From NCBI GenBank assembly GCA_021613535.1, contig CP075495.1, forward strand, positions 5,270,001-5,334,000: 64,000 bases of DNA, in the 5' to 3' direction. The position numbers and the translations under genes were made by a program. The notes below the pieces were generated by a model that worked only from the letters and a program-made list of their open reading frames with translations, was not told where the DNA came from and made no database searches. Of this stretch, positions 40,203 to 52,768 are shown one piece after another (within the stretch, counting starts at the first letter, position 1; the number at the start of each line of letters is the position of its first letter). This DNA comes from Adineta vaga (taxonomy: Eukaryota; Rotifera).

Positions 40203-40700
40203 TTCGTCCAGAACAATACATACTTGTTCATTGGATACTTGTTTCACTTGCTGAGAATTATCTATTGATAAATGAGGATGAATATTATGAACTTGTGTAT
40301 AGCTTTCATTAATTTCTTCTAATCGTCTCAATCGATCTTGTTCAGCTTTAAGTGCTGATAATGTATCATCTTGTAATTTATCTTTTGTTAATAAATGTCG
40401 AATATTTCTTCTCATATATGCTGGAGTTTGTTTCGATTTTTTCGGTTCAGTTGACTCAGTTTTATGTTCATGTTTACGTTTTCTTTTTCGATGATCTTCA
40501 TCATTATTTGATAATAATGTATCATTTGTTTTTGTAATTGACGCGTTATTCAATGATAAAACTGGTGATAGAGGAGCAGATGTTGTTGTTGATGATGTTG
40601 ACGATGGTGAAGCTGATTGATGTGCATCAGAAGTAGCAACATTTTCATTAGGATTTAAAAACCAGTCATCAAATAGATTTATTGACGAAGAATCAACCAT
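36291..40700 (-). CDS. RAD54L2: RAD54L2/ARIP4-like SNF2 chromatin-remodelling ATPase
   Basis: A multi-exon gene from the ATG at 40700 to the stop at 36291. The disordered, Ser-rich N-terminus leads to YMRRNIRHLLTKDKLQDDTL, matching the ARIP4 RRNIR segment, then a run of Asp. The ATPase core follows: ILKPHQIGGIRFMYDNIVES, Walker A AHSMGCGKTIQ, motif II as VICDEGHRIKN, then VLTGYPLQNN. After that come [55 protein letters not shown] and RQIAKQGMSDRVVDELQPQ. The C-terminal KIHVIKSPRGSYIRAPDGRF matches the conserved ARIP4 tail. ARIP4 is a nuclear DNA-dependent ATPase that modulates nuclear-receptor transcription. A Cys replaces the usual Leu inside Walker A, which is unlikely to abolish function. 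It is head-to-head with the coiled-coil gene at 41522. Confidence 0.92.
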
Positions 40701-41521
40701 AATTATTTATAAAAAATAAATTCAATTCATCTAAATAAAAATATTTCTTTTCAAAATGTGATACAGTTCAAGAATAGAACATGATTAATATTTTTTATTT
40801 ATTTACTATTTGATGGACTTCCATTTCTTCACATATTTTCATGCGCTTATTTCCAATTGGATATAGAATTTTAACCAATGATGAAGAACTCTAACTGATT
40901 GGATGGATAGATGGATGCTTCGATAGCGTCAAAAAGTAAATTTCATAAAGATTGAAGAAGACAATGAAAAAGATCTACTTTACGGCATGATTTCTAAGTT
41001 ATATAATCGTTTAAACTAATTACATTCAGTTAAAAGAAGAGAATATCGATATGAATCTGTAGATATAATATAATCGTTACACAATATGAACTATTCCATC
41101 CGTGTGGAAACACAACATTAGAATAAAGACTAAGAAATAAAATGAAATATGTAAAGAACAAAAAATTTATATATCTAATGGGTAGAATTCATCCGGTGGA
41201 TTTTAATTGACTATTATGGCAAATTTTAGAGTCTTCTCCTGAAATAGAACATTTATATCAAAATAAATTGTATGTTATACTATTAGTATTTCATAGAATT
41301 TAATCGAACAAACTAAACTTCTTTATGAATTCAATATCACAGGCATTGCTCGGACTATTTATTTTACTTCAAATATCTATCTACTATGTTTTGAATATTT
41401 TTTCGATTGGTTATTTAATTTGACAAATCTTTCTATTTCATTTCATTCTAAACAAACCGACCCTGGATATTTCAGATCATATTGGTTAACAAAAAAATTC
41501 ATGTTATTTTTCATCTTTTAG
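40701..41521. other. Divergent intergenic region
   Basis: This 0.8-kb AT-rich spacer between the RAD54L2-like gene and the coiled-coil gene should hold both promoters. No exon, repeat or RNA gene is recognised. A CTTTTAG directly before 41521 may be a 5' UTR splice acceptor. Confidence 0.4.
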
Positions 41522-42507
41522 ATGCAATCATCTAATAATACTTCACCATTATTAAATCATGCGATGAGAGTACGTACAAAAAATGTTGAATTACGAAAAA
41601 AAATCACTCAGTTAGAAAATGATATACAATTAATTGAAAAAGATATTTCAACATTAACAATAACTTATGATAATCTTGTTGACCAATGTCAAATTTTACA
41701 TGAAAAACAAACAGATAAGAAAAAAGATCTTCTATTAGAACAATATCAAAATCAATTTAATAATTATATACATGATATTGAAAATTATCTCAATAATAAA
41801 CAATGGAATATATCAGCCATTGAAAAAACAACTGTTTTGTGTAAGAGTCGTTAAGAGTTTTTTCTTGCGTATCGAGAACACTTTTTTTGACGACAGAAAT
41901 CTCTTAATAATCATATCTACAAATGAACGTTTGAAACGTAATCGTTTTCTTCTTTTTTTATAAACAAACTTGTAATTAACATCAGCACATAATTAAAATG
42001 TCTGGAAGAATTAGGTGACTGACGCTGTAAAACTCATTAAGATGTTTGAATATAAAAGAAATACTTTATATCTCTTTTCTAGCTCCAAAATCAGCATCAC
42101 CTATGACTTCTGATCATAAAACTGTCGAATTACCAGTGCAAAATTTAAACGATGTTCTCAATCAACAATTAGCATCGGTAGAAAACTGGCTTATGGAGAC
42201 TGCAGTAACAGATATTGATAAACAATCTCCCATATTAACTGAATCTCAACGTACAGATGATGGTGCTGATGATTTATATAAAGATTTAATATTTCCAACA
42301 ATATCAGATGAACTTCCTACGCAATCAGAAGAAATTCAATTTGATGAAAATGATCATGAAAAAGAATTTGTCAAAACGATTTCACCAAAATCTTCTCAAG
42401 AACAACAGCAGCAGCATCAACGGCTAGATAAAAATCAACGTCGATTTGCATTAATGAGACAACTAGCAGAAAAATCAAATAAAACAGTCACAAGAAAACT
42501 ATTGTAA
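41522..42507 (+). CDS. Orphan coiled-coil protein
   Basis: Two exons (41522-41840 and 42083-42507, phase 1) encode 247 residues. The first 110 residues form a heptad-rich coiled coil (VELRKKITQLENDIQLIEKD, then ITYDNLVDQCQILHEKQ). The second exon is acidic and disordered, contains a conserved-looking amphipathic piece (LNQQLASVENWLMET), and ends in a Gln-rich stretch and a basic helix (NQRRFALMRQLAEKS). The 242-bp intron is longer than most here. If it is read through, the first exon stops after about 110 residues. No family is recognised. A centrosomal, kinetochore or nuclear scaffold role is possible but unsupported. Confidence 0.65.
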
Positions 42508-42949
42508 TTATCTAATCAGATACTTCTCAAACAGATACTCTTCACTTTTTTATTATTATATATATATATATATATTTAATATTGATTCATATAAACATTC
42601 ATCTATTTCATTGTTATATTTTCTCTTCTGTAAAACTATTTGCAAAGATATGAATTTAACCATTAAAACTATCTTCTATATTTTAGAGTAGATTTTTGCA
42701 AGCTCATTCAGGGCATATAAATAATGTAAGTTGTTTTTCTGTATATTTATGTTATAGGTTTTTTTTATTAGAAGGGAAATTACTAGGATATGATTGATTT
42801 TACCTTCATGAAGAATGTTACGGTCTGATAGATAAATTATCTGAGGAAAAAATCCATTTAGTTACTAAAAAAATCAATAAGAATATATATCGAACTGTGA
42901 GTATTTAATTTGACCTCTTATTCAGTGAAGACAAACGAACTGCATTCTT
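42508..42949. other. Convergent intergenic region
   Basis: AT-rich spacer with a short TA microsatellite (about 42557-42577), between the 3' ends of the coiled-coil gene and the cysteine-rich gene. I see no gene in it. Confidence 0.4.
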
Positions 42950-44302
42950 CTATCGTGTATGATAAACATAACTATTTAATTGATAAACTAATTGTGCAAT
43001 AGTTGCACTTGGCCAAGCACGAAGACATGATGAATACGTTTCGAGTTTAAACGAAAGAATATATCCAGTATAATTTGATAATACTGTTTCATTACAAAAA
43101 TAATTGGGTTTAATTATACTATTATCTGTTGACCATTGAAAATAATTCTCAATAGGATTTGTAGTAGAAAGAAAGATGGGTGTCCAATTAAAAACACGTG
43201 CATGTTGATTAAGTAAATAATTAAACTGATAATCATATTGAATTGTTGATAAAGTATACGTTGATGAAAGTGATACATATGTTCCCAATGTTGCATTTGT
43301 TGGTAATGGAATATAATAACAAATACCATCGTAGAGAAAAAGATTTTTACCATAACATAATTCGCATGTTAATGTTTGGCTTGACCAATATTGAGTATTA
43401 ATCAATGGACATCGACAATAATTATTAATACATATTAAATTTGAATAACATTGTTGGGTATTATTACATATAGAACCATTATTTAAACGTGTACGACATA
43501 TTTGACCATCCCAATAGAAATTTGCATTACATACACATTTGGAATATGTCATATTACATATTAATAATGCTGAACTATCACAATGTGAATTTATAATACA
43601 ATATTGACCATGTGTTGACGAATTTGAACAACCATTTCCATTCCATGTTTGTGATGCTGGACATGTACATACATTTGAACTAAATATTTTCGAGATTTAT
43701 TGAAATAATCAGATGAAAACTTAAACTTACCTGCATACAAGTCCACTAATACATTGACTAGCTAATGTACATGGTTTCGTAGCATTATATGGTAATTTTG
43801 GATTACATGTTGTTTGATTATAATACGCATTAGATGGACAACTACATGTATTCGTGTTTGTTGAACATATTAAATATTCCATACAAGAATTCATTTGTGA
43901 ATTACATGTTTGACCAAAAACAAGTCTTTCTTGACAATGATTTTCTATATAATACGTACCTATTGTACAATCACAAAATGAACCATTCCAAAACATATTA
44001 TGTAAACATGCACATCGTTCTATACTTGTACTACAATAGAGTCGTAATGATCGATCACATTCAATAATTGGAGATGTAGTAATGACATCAATCGAACAAC
44101 TATCATTATACCATCGTAAATAATCGATTGTTATTGATGGTTTTCGTAAGAATGCAATCATAAGGACGATAAATAAAGTCATCAATATAAAAGTATAACA
44201 ATACCAAAAAATACGAGCATCTTTTCTTGAATGAAAACAATAGTATCGAATCTTTTTCCATATTGATCGAAGATGATTTTTGCTGATCTTTTCATCTATC
44301 AT
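42950..44302 (-). CDS. Type II membrane protein with cysteine-rich (EB/EGF-like) repeats
   Basis: Two exons (43731-44302 and 42950-43679, 51-bp intron) encode 433 residues. A basic cytoplasmic head of about 30 residues precedes one membrane helix (IFWYCYTFILMTLFIVLMIA). The ectodomain has about 30 cysteines in repeating CxC units such as CACLHNMFWNGSFCDC, CSCPSNAYYNQTTC, CTCPASQTWNGNGC and CVCNANFYWDGQIC. Each has a Cys-(x)-Cys, a Trp/Tyr-Asn/Asp-Gly turn and N-glycosylation sites, like EB or EGF-related modules. The C-terminal 150 residues (from LCYGKNLFLYDGICYYI, with later Trp and Cys) may be a diverged C-type lectin-like domain; that is a weak guess. Probably a surface adhesion or recognition protein. 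No orthologue recognised. Confidence 0.75.
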
Positions 44303-45000
44303 TGCAATTGTACTTGAACTTTTACAATCACATTTGGAAATTCTTTCTCTTTTTTCAAAGTATATTATTCAATAAAATGAAACCATATAATTCTTTCAAT
44401 TGTATTTCTTTCTTTACTATTCATTTTCTTTTGAATCCAATAAATAGATCATCTTATTGATGAAATCTTGCAAAATACACTCAAAACAATATGCAATTTA
44501 TTTTATGAGAACGAAATTTTTCATCTTTTACGTCGTCGACTGTTATATTTTTCAATGCAAAGTATACTTCAGGGTAAAAAGAAAACTATGAAGAAAATGT
44601 CAATCATTGTCAAAAAGTAATCAAGAACTAATACAGATATTTATCGTTATTCCGTCATTTCTCATTACTCTAGTATATAATTAAAACGAAAAGAAATATT
44701 CATAAGAAAACAAAACGAGCACCTTAATTTTTTAGTCATTACATTATCAGTAGATGTAAATTGTCACCGGAAAAAAAACATACAGTAATGAATTTATTCG
44801 AACTTTGCACTCATTTTCAACAACGCATATACGTTTGCTTTTTTTTGTATCGAAAAATCGTTTTTATTCTAAACACAAGAAAACTTTGTTCATACATTAA
44901 AAAAAACTGAATAGATGATGTCTCCTCAAAATATTCTGTATTGATTGATTTGTCATAAAATAGATCCACAATAAGATATCATTTATAAAAAGATTCTTCA
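44303..45000. other. Intergenic region, no supported gene
   Basis: About 0.7 kb of AT-rich sequence between the cysteine-rich gene start and the 3' end of the small His-rich gene, both on the minus strand. Nothing recognisable beyond AT-rich UTR-like sequence. Confidence 0.4.
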
Positions 45001-45270
45001 TTAATGAAGTAAATTTCTCATGAATGATCGCGCAAATCCACCAACATCATTGGTTATTACTGGATCTACACCAAATCGAGTGGCAGCACGAGATGCATAT
45101 GCTACTCCGTGCGTTGGTTGAAATTGATGTACACCACCAAAAGCAGAATGAAGTTGTCCATGAGAATGGTGAGAAGAAGAATGTGGATTGTTAACATATT
45201 GTTGCATTTGAGCAGCAATATTTTGATAATGCATGCCAGTGCTTGGACTCATTCCAGTTGGAACACTCAT
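45001..45270 (-). CDS. Small His/Gln/Ser-rich protein of unknown function
   Basis: A single open frame of 89 residues: Met/Gly/Ser-rich start (MSVPTGMSPSTGMHYQNIAA), a His/Ser tract (SSSHHSHGQLHSAF), then a more ordered-looking C-terminus (YASRAATRFGVDPVITNDVG, ending ARSFMRNLLH). The sequence TTCTTCTTCAG lies just upstream of the ATG and could be a splice acceptor, so this may be a complete small protein with a spliced leader or the last exon of a longer gene. No family is recognised. Codon use is not AT-extreme like the surroundings, which supports coding. Confidence 0.5.
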   Translation of the reverse strand: MSVPTGMSPSTGMHYQNIAAQMQQYVNNPHSSSHHSHGQLHSAFGGVHQFQPTHGVAYASRAATRFGVDPVITNDVGGFARSFMRNLLH

Positions 45271-45694
45271 TGTAAGATGATGATGACTGAAGAAGAAACG
45301 ACGAGGAGATAAAGTTTATAAAACGTTAAATGTTTTATGTAATATTTTCTCACAATCGAACGTCGTAAATATAGGCGCACCTGTCCTGATCAATGGCGAC
45401 TGTGTAACGTCAATCAAGCATAACGAAATGGAAAAAAACATTTGAGAATATGACTTGTTTCTAGTCATGATGTATGACTTGTGTAAAGAGGAAATGACAA
45501 CGATAATTGATGATATTTGCATGTATAACATCGACAATATTTGCCTTTTTTTATTTTATTTTCTCTTTTCAACAAAAAAAAATGACAAAAGAGAAGAGCA
45601 AGTTATGACATAAAATCAAGCATAACAACATTAATAATGATTCGTACAACATAAATTTATAATAGTTATAGATATATTTGAACAGAAAAAGTAT
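45271..45694. other. Intergenic region between two minus-strand genes
   Basis: About 420 bp carrying the presumed leader of the small His-rich gene and the 3' UTR of the GPCR. The open frame at 45316-45537 is not supported. Confidence 0.35.
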
Positions 45695-48282
45695 TTATGT
45701 TGATTTTCGTATTCCATCATGATTTTCTTTCGGTAATGACATATTTGTATTAGGTGTCCTTAACAGTTTCTCTTCAGATGATAAATCTAATCGAGGATTT
45801 GTTGATTTTCGATGTTTCGTTAAGAGATTCTGATTTGTTTTACTATCTCGAAGCCGATCACCTAATTGATATGACGATGTTCGACTAAATGCTCGACCTT
45901 TACAATGAAGGAAACGATGTTTTATATGTTGAATATCACTCTAAAAAACGAAATCTTCACATTATCAATAATATATCATTAAAAACTTCATTTACTCGAA
46001 AACGATTATTAGCAAAACCATAGATAATCGGATTAATGGCTGTATTGGAAACTGTTAAGAAATGAGATGCTATATATAGGAGCTGAAGTAGTGTTTGACG
46101 ACTACAAAAATTTTGATTTGGTGGTTCTAGATCACATAATAAATTATAACATAATTGAAATACATTCATTGGTAACCAAAGAACAGCATAAAGAATAACA
46201 ACAGCAACTAGCATTTTGAGACCCTAACAGAACAAAATACAATATTTGATTTCATGAAAATTAAAAAAACATAGATTAACAATTGTATTCATGATTTCAA
46301 GATCGATTCTAATTACAGTTAATCATATAGATATAGGTCGTTTGAATATAGTTCCCTCTTATACATTAGATTTAAATACTTTGAAGGTTTATACATATTT
46401 TCATAACGAAAAAGGAGAATATTTCCATTTTGTCAAACTATTAATGAAACACTATATTTTACTAGTAGTCTAGCTCGACAGATTTCAAAGATGTTAATCA
46501 TTCGTATGAATTGATGAATTTTTCGGTCATTCATGTCATTCAAAATGGTATATTAATCGACGTTGCGAGTTTCTCTAATGAAATTTGAATAATCTGCAAA
46601 AGATATTCTATCAGATTTCATTAATATTCATTTTAGTCTATTCAGATGTGAAAAAATGAAATCTGTCTATATAAATTTCAATCATCTTATGATATGTCAT
46701 CTTATTCGAAGGTAAGAATGCAAAAGAAATGATAATTTAATTCGTAAAAACAACTATGAGCAAAGAAAGATTATTAATTATGAATTGTTTATCTTAAATC
46801 GAATTGAATTTCAAAGAATAGAAGAAAGATAAAAATAGTCTGCCACGATTTATTATCATGAAAAGATGTGTAGGTTGTTACCGGAGAAAAAAATAATTTT
46901 AGATAAAAGTTTTCAAGAGGAAAATAACACATCTAATTTATCTCTAGGTTATATAGAAAATGTTGTCTAGCTGCGCTATTTTGGGTTGGTACAAATGAAG
47001 AAAATAATATCTTGTCTAGCTGTGCTATTTTGGGTTGGTACAAATGAAGAAAATAATATATTTCCTAGCTAGTATGTTTTGAAAAAAAGTGGCAAATTAG
47101 TAATACCCTGCTAAATCTTTCGGATGTGCGTAAAAGCTTTTGATAGAAACATTTCATTATCTAACTAATGGAAATAATTATAAATACTGATCGAAACAGG
47201 TTACTCCTTTCTTTTTAGTCTCATGTAGAATATAGATCTTCCAAAAGGTCGGAAGGTAAGTATCCTTATGATATGTTCATTTCCGATCCTTCTTAGACAA
47301 TTGAAGTGAAAACAGGAGACATGAGAGAACTTTTTAATTGAATCGATTTTGTTGTTTCTGTGTATTGAAATCTAATCATCTTATGAACAAAGATTGAAAT
47401 ATTTACTTGTTTTAATTTTCTTTTAAATTGAATACTTTCATGACTATTTAAATTATTGTCGGCAGTTCCATTTTGATCATTGGTTCCGTCATTTGAACGA
47501 TGCCATAACATAGCAGCAATACGTAAATAAACAAAAGCAAGAATAGATAAAGGAATAAAATATGTTTGTAAAAGATTAAAGATTGTTCGTTGAACTTCAA
47601 GTGATGAGCTGATTTCTTTATTTGGTACACATTGAATTGTATCAACTATTTTATATTGAATTGGATTCGATAAAAAGTAAGAATTAGATGATTGTGTGAC
47701 ATTGAATAGAACATCAATATAATCTTTGAAAGCTTTTCGAGATTGTACCCATAAACGTTTTTCTAGTTTTGGATAAGATCTTGCTTGTGATCGTAAGGCA
47801 GCTAAACCAATACTTAAGATCCAAATAATAACTAATGCAATTAGATTTCGTTTGAAACCTGAATAAATTTTAATCATTAATGGATATCTTACAGCACAAT
47901 ATCGATCGATAGCAATAGTTATTAATGTTAATAGAAGACCAGCAACTGAGAATATTTTAAATGAATCCAAAACAGAACATAATTCTCGTGCATATAACCA
48001 ACGTTGAAAAATGACCGATGTGATTGTAAATGGCATACAATAAACCGTCATAATGATATTAAAAACAGATAAATTGAGCAAAAATGGCGATAAATCGGAT
48101 CGAGAACGACGACCAAATGAAAATACGATAATGGCAATAAAATTCGTACAAAATGAAAAAATAATCATAATACCATAAATAATTAGAATGATTACTTCAT
48201 ATGTATATAAATCCGAAAAGGTTAAATTAGTTAAAGGATACATGAAAAGTTCTTGATTATATAATGTCTGATTATCAGTCAT
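45695..48282 (-). CDS. Rhodopsin-family GPCR, neuropeptide-receptor-like
   Basis: Three exons (47407-48282, 45996-46223, 45695-45940) encode 449 residues. The extracellular N-terminus has N-glycosylation sites. TM1 starts VIILIIYGIMIIFSF; TM2 contains LNLSVFNIIMTVYCMPFT. TM3 is preceded by the disulphide Cys in ARELCSVLDSF and ends in DRYCAVRYP. TM6 reads LVAVVILYAVLWLPMNVF, and TM7 ends NTAINPIIYGFANNRFR. Extracellular loop 2 is long and holds the partner Cys. The overall pattern fits peptide receptors of the orexin/QRFP/NPY-like group, but I cannot assign a ligand. The first intron (46224-47406, about 1.2 kb) is about twenty times the usual size here and contains a 49-bp duplication. The cytoplasmic tail is basic and Ser-rich. 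Confidence 0.85.
46964..47061. repeat. 49-bp direct tandem duplication inside a GPCR intron
   Basis: GTCTAGCTGCGCTATTTTGG starts at 46965 and recurs with one change at 47014, giving a period of 49 bp over two nearly identical copies. Near-identity implies recent duplication. Confidence 0.85.
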
Positions 48283-51200
48283 ATTGAATGACTTACTTTT
48301 GTCTCCTAAACTTTTAATTTAATCTACAAGAAAAAACGAAGATAGTGATATTCTTCTCATTATTCTACAATCTAGGTATCTATTTGATTCTTCTGTTTTC
48401 TCAAGTTTTCAAAGACACAAACGCTAATTATAGAACAGATTTCTCTTGCTAATAAATTCTGGCAGGTTAATGCGCTGTAAGATAGAGGTAGGTGAAGAGT
48501 GTTAATCGTCATCGAAGAAAAAAAATGTTACTTTCTTTTCTCTAAAAGTCTATATAAAAGAAAAACAAAATTGAAAAATAATTATTTCAGGAAAAGTTCT
48601 TTCAGTTTGTTTTTTTCTCTCGAGGCATCTATTCTCTGAAGAGCGGGAGAGAGAGAAAGTGAATAGTTAAATTGAACTCAATTATGTTTGTTGTATATCT
48701 GTATGACGTCAAAATAATGATTTTTCATAAAAACTATTGTTCAGTATTTCCATGTCTAGTTCGAAACGATAAAGAATTACGATTCTATAATTAAATTCGA
48801 AGTTTAATCACACAACGAATCGATTGCTCTCTTTCTTAGTACGATGAAAATATCTCAAAGAAGCATCTATGAAATATTTCTATCGAACTAATGAAAAACG
48901 ACTTGAGTATGTCGATTGTAAATTAACAAAATTATGTTGACAAAAAGAATGTAGACAAAGCATTCTTTCGTTACTGTTTCAAAGTACTTGATTTAGTAAA
49001 TTTCCTTACTTCATATAGAACTATTATCTGAGCATTATACGCAAGAAAAGAAGAGGCTTTTCTTTCGCAAGATAGTTAAATCTCACAAGATTTGTATTTA
49101 TCGGTACTTATTCTTTTTTTGGAAAATTCTCTTCGTGTAAACATACTGAAATAGTAATTTCATTTACCATGCATCTTACTGAAAGCACATGCATTAATAT
49201 TCAACAGATTGATGTCAAAAAAGAAAGGAGAACTTAGAATACTAGAAAGATGATTACTGTTTTCTATAGTGGTTATCAATAAATGATGTGAGAAAGAAAA
49301 ATAACAACTAATCAAAATAATTTTATTTCACAAACATCATTCTGTCATGAAAAAAATTTACTTACTCATATTTATTTCCGTGCAGAATACATATATCCAT
49401 TATATATCCTAAAGAATTAATAACATAATATTATCTAATTATCGTTGTTTTTAATGCGATTCCAATTTCTTTTCATTGAAAAGATCCTTATTATAACTAA
49501 TCATATTTTAAAGAGAAATTTTTGAATGAATTATTTGCTTATATGTCCCATCAATCATATCTGTAAAATTAGTCAAACGTGTAATGAAATATATTACATT
49601 ACAATTAATCTAAATCCGTAAATATAAAGAAGATCGATCATCCAGTAAGTTATTAATTATCAAAATGATCTTGGAATAAAAATCTAAGTTCTTTTCTACT
49701 TTGAGTTTATAGATGCGTAGTAAAAATTCAACAATTAATCTTGAAAGAACACAGTAAAATGTCATAAACTGATGACTTTATGCTGTGAATGATATAAAAC
49801 TTTTTGTTTTGACAAAATGGAGCTTAGTAACCTCAAGCATCGAAGAACATCACCAATTCGTCTACATCTGCAAGACATGTAGATTAGTCAATAGGTCCTT
49901 AATTTCCCATGATGAATAAATGTCAGTAGAATCTGGATACTTTTCGCGTGTTCATCAATCTTTTAATTTTATAATTAAGAACAGATGAACAAAACTTATC
50001 TTAAGATATTCTTCACAACAAAGTATTTTATGAAATAATAAAAAAAACCGGAATTGTTCTCCATTTCTTGCTCAGTTCTTATTTTTACAATTCTTCGAGA
50101 CTAAACTACTTTTTATATCCTTACATTTAGAATAGAACTCATTTCTCTGCACGCGATTATTATGTAGATCAAAACTATATAATACAAAAAAAAAGCTTTT
50201 TGTTCATATCTTTTCAAATCTATCATTGTCAATAGAACAACTTTCTCTTTCTTTCTTTTTGTCTCTTTTCGTAAGTCGATGTGATGCATATTAAGTAGAA
50301 TATGATATAACATTCAAGTTTGGCATGTTCGTCTTGTTCTCTATTAATTAAAATATTTATTTGAAAACTAAAGACAAAAACATGTCTTGGATTTGGAATA
50401 GTAATTTATTCAAAAACATACCAAACTAAGAAGATGTATATAGATCATATGCATATTTATATGTCAAAAATGAATACACATCTTCGTAAACAAACAAACT
50501 AGCTCCCACACACACTCTCCCACCTTCTTCGAAATCTGTGGTAAAATGTCAACGCCTACTTTTCTTGATTACGGAAATGTCTTCAATCTATTCCTATCAA
50601 AAAGAAAACTTCGAATGAACTTGTATCAACTTAATACTCTTCCGATTAAAGGCAGAAAAGTGTACCAAATGATCGGGAAAGTCAATCTATTTTCTTTTTC
50701 TTTCTCGTGAAAAGAAGGAGTTTAGATTGGCACGTCTGTGACAACATCGGAAGCTCATATACATCACTGTATAATTGGAGAAGTTTGAAAACCTACATTT
50801 TCAATCTTCATATTACGAAGTAAAATATACTCTTACAAGTATGAAAAACTTACTGCTGAATATTTTTATCCACTATAGCATTGCGTGTATTTAGATTCAT
50901 ATTGTCTGCTTAATATAATATAACCAGATGAATTATTGAAAATAAAAACAGTTCGTGATCATTTCTACATTCGAACATAAGAAATAATTTAGAGAAAAAG
51001 AACAAAATTGACATTGTGTGTTATCTAAAAAAGACTGCCTAGTCCCATTTGCATGAGAATAAATTTGTTTTTCTCTCTCTCTCTCTTCTCCTAACAACTA
51101 AATTGAAATGGTATCGATTTCTTCAGTTCACTGAATACTTCCAGTAAATCAATATTTTCTCTAATCAATTAAAGAAAATAGGCAACAATCAGTGAAGCAA

Positions 51201-52768
51201 AATGATGTGATTTTTAATCAATGTATTGATTTCATTGTGTTTGAGAAATGAATGTATTTGATTGCAGTTGTTTAATACAACGTGAACTTCTATATTATGT
51301 TTTGTACTTGAATAAAAAATAGGAAATTAATGCCATACGGCAAAATTCATTACCTATACCGAAGAGAAATCTTTGATGACGGAGAATAAATATAGATTGA
51401 GCAAAATATTCTCAAGTGTATTAATCAATCTTTTACCGTAAAATATATAGGTATATCGCACCGCTTAGACGAAAATATGAAATATATTACTAGGCATTGT
51501 TTTTCCAAAAAAGACTCGCATCGACTCTGGATGGATATATATGTAAGATGTTTTCAATGATTTACAGAGACATGATTATTGCTTTTCACTGTTTGCTTTG
51601 CAACTACTTACATTCTTCAAAACAATCTATACATGACACAGTTAGGACTGTAGTAATAGATGTAGTCAATGAATTTTAATTGCTAACTACTTGAGTGTCA
51701 TAGAGAAATGTATGTTATAAATAACGAAAGCAAACTTTTAAACTAATCTGGCTTAATGCATCTGTACTTCTGTTCGAGGAAAATATATTATTTTCTCGCT
51801 ATAATTGTCTAAAATTCCTCTAAATCCTTTCTGCAGTATGTGAAAATAACAACTTACTATAAAAATCAACGATTATTTAACTTTTATTTTGTCATGTAAA
51901 TATAGAACTTGAGTAGAGAAGTTTTATTAATTCGATAATGCAAAATAATTTATGATTCCTTACACGAATGTTGGTTAATATTATTATACATAGAATCTAA
52001 AAAAGACCTTCCATATATGTATATATCTGTAACAATTGTAAAAGGTTAATGCGTATCGGAAGTAACCTATTCTAACGAAATAAAAATACATCGAGAAACA
52101 AAAGACCGGAAGGAATTATGATTCTGACAAAAGCACCGATTAGAAACATTTCAATGACGTCTCTTTCGACGGTGCTATATATAACACATCGGAAAAGTAT
52201 TGCTATCAAACGAAACAAAACAAATATTGTCTAAGTATACTTTAGGGATACATCGAAGAGTTTCTATTATCTATAGATACTATCTTTTTTTGCTCATAGC
52301 TTTATGTTTACTTCTTTTAATTGAATCGAAATGAGTTTAATTCAAATAGATTAACAACTGATTTCTCTCTATTCAGTTCAGTTTCATTTCAATGAATGTC
52401 TTGGGAAAAAAAGATTATTGAAAATATAAAACGGTATTATATCTATAGATCAATAAATAATAATGACCTAACACCAAAGTAGAAGCAATTCATTTCTGAT
52501 AGAATTGCTTTCTCTCTCCTTCTCGCCATAAACCTAGATGTCACCAACAATCAGACAAAACACAAACTAATACGTTTTTAACTAAATCGTTCCTCTTGAA
52601 AGAGGATATAACTAAGGATGTAGATTGAAAATGAAATAAAAAATGGTTTTCAAAGAAGAACAAGAAAGTTTCTGTCAATGTAAAGCTAATGTACAACCAA
52701 ATATATGAACGTGAAATTTTTCTCTAAGCCGTATTAAAGTTTCAAAACTTAGTTTTGTCTTCTTATAG
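48283..52768. other. 4.5-kb gene-free divergent intergenic region
   Basis: This is the largest gap in the window, between the divergent GPCR and ODF2 starts. I see no exon with coding character on either strand. The open frames at 50113-50313 and 51497-51679 are short and motif-free. It holds short CT/GA tracts (about 48618-48660 and 51072-51088) and is otherwise AT-rich single-copy-looking sequence. Long upstream regulatory DNA for the GPCR, unseen 5' exons or a non-coding RNA are possible. Confidence 0.45.

Noticed and set aside
50113-51679. Short open frames in the 4.5-kb gap
   Set aside because: About 60 codons each, no motif, no splice partners; expected by chance in AT-rich DNA.
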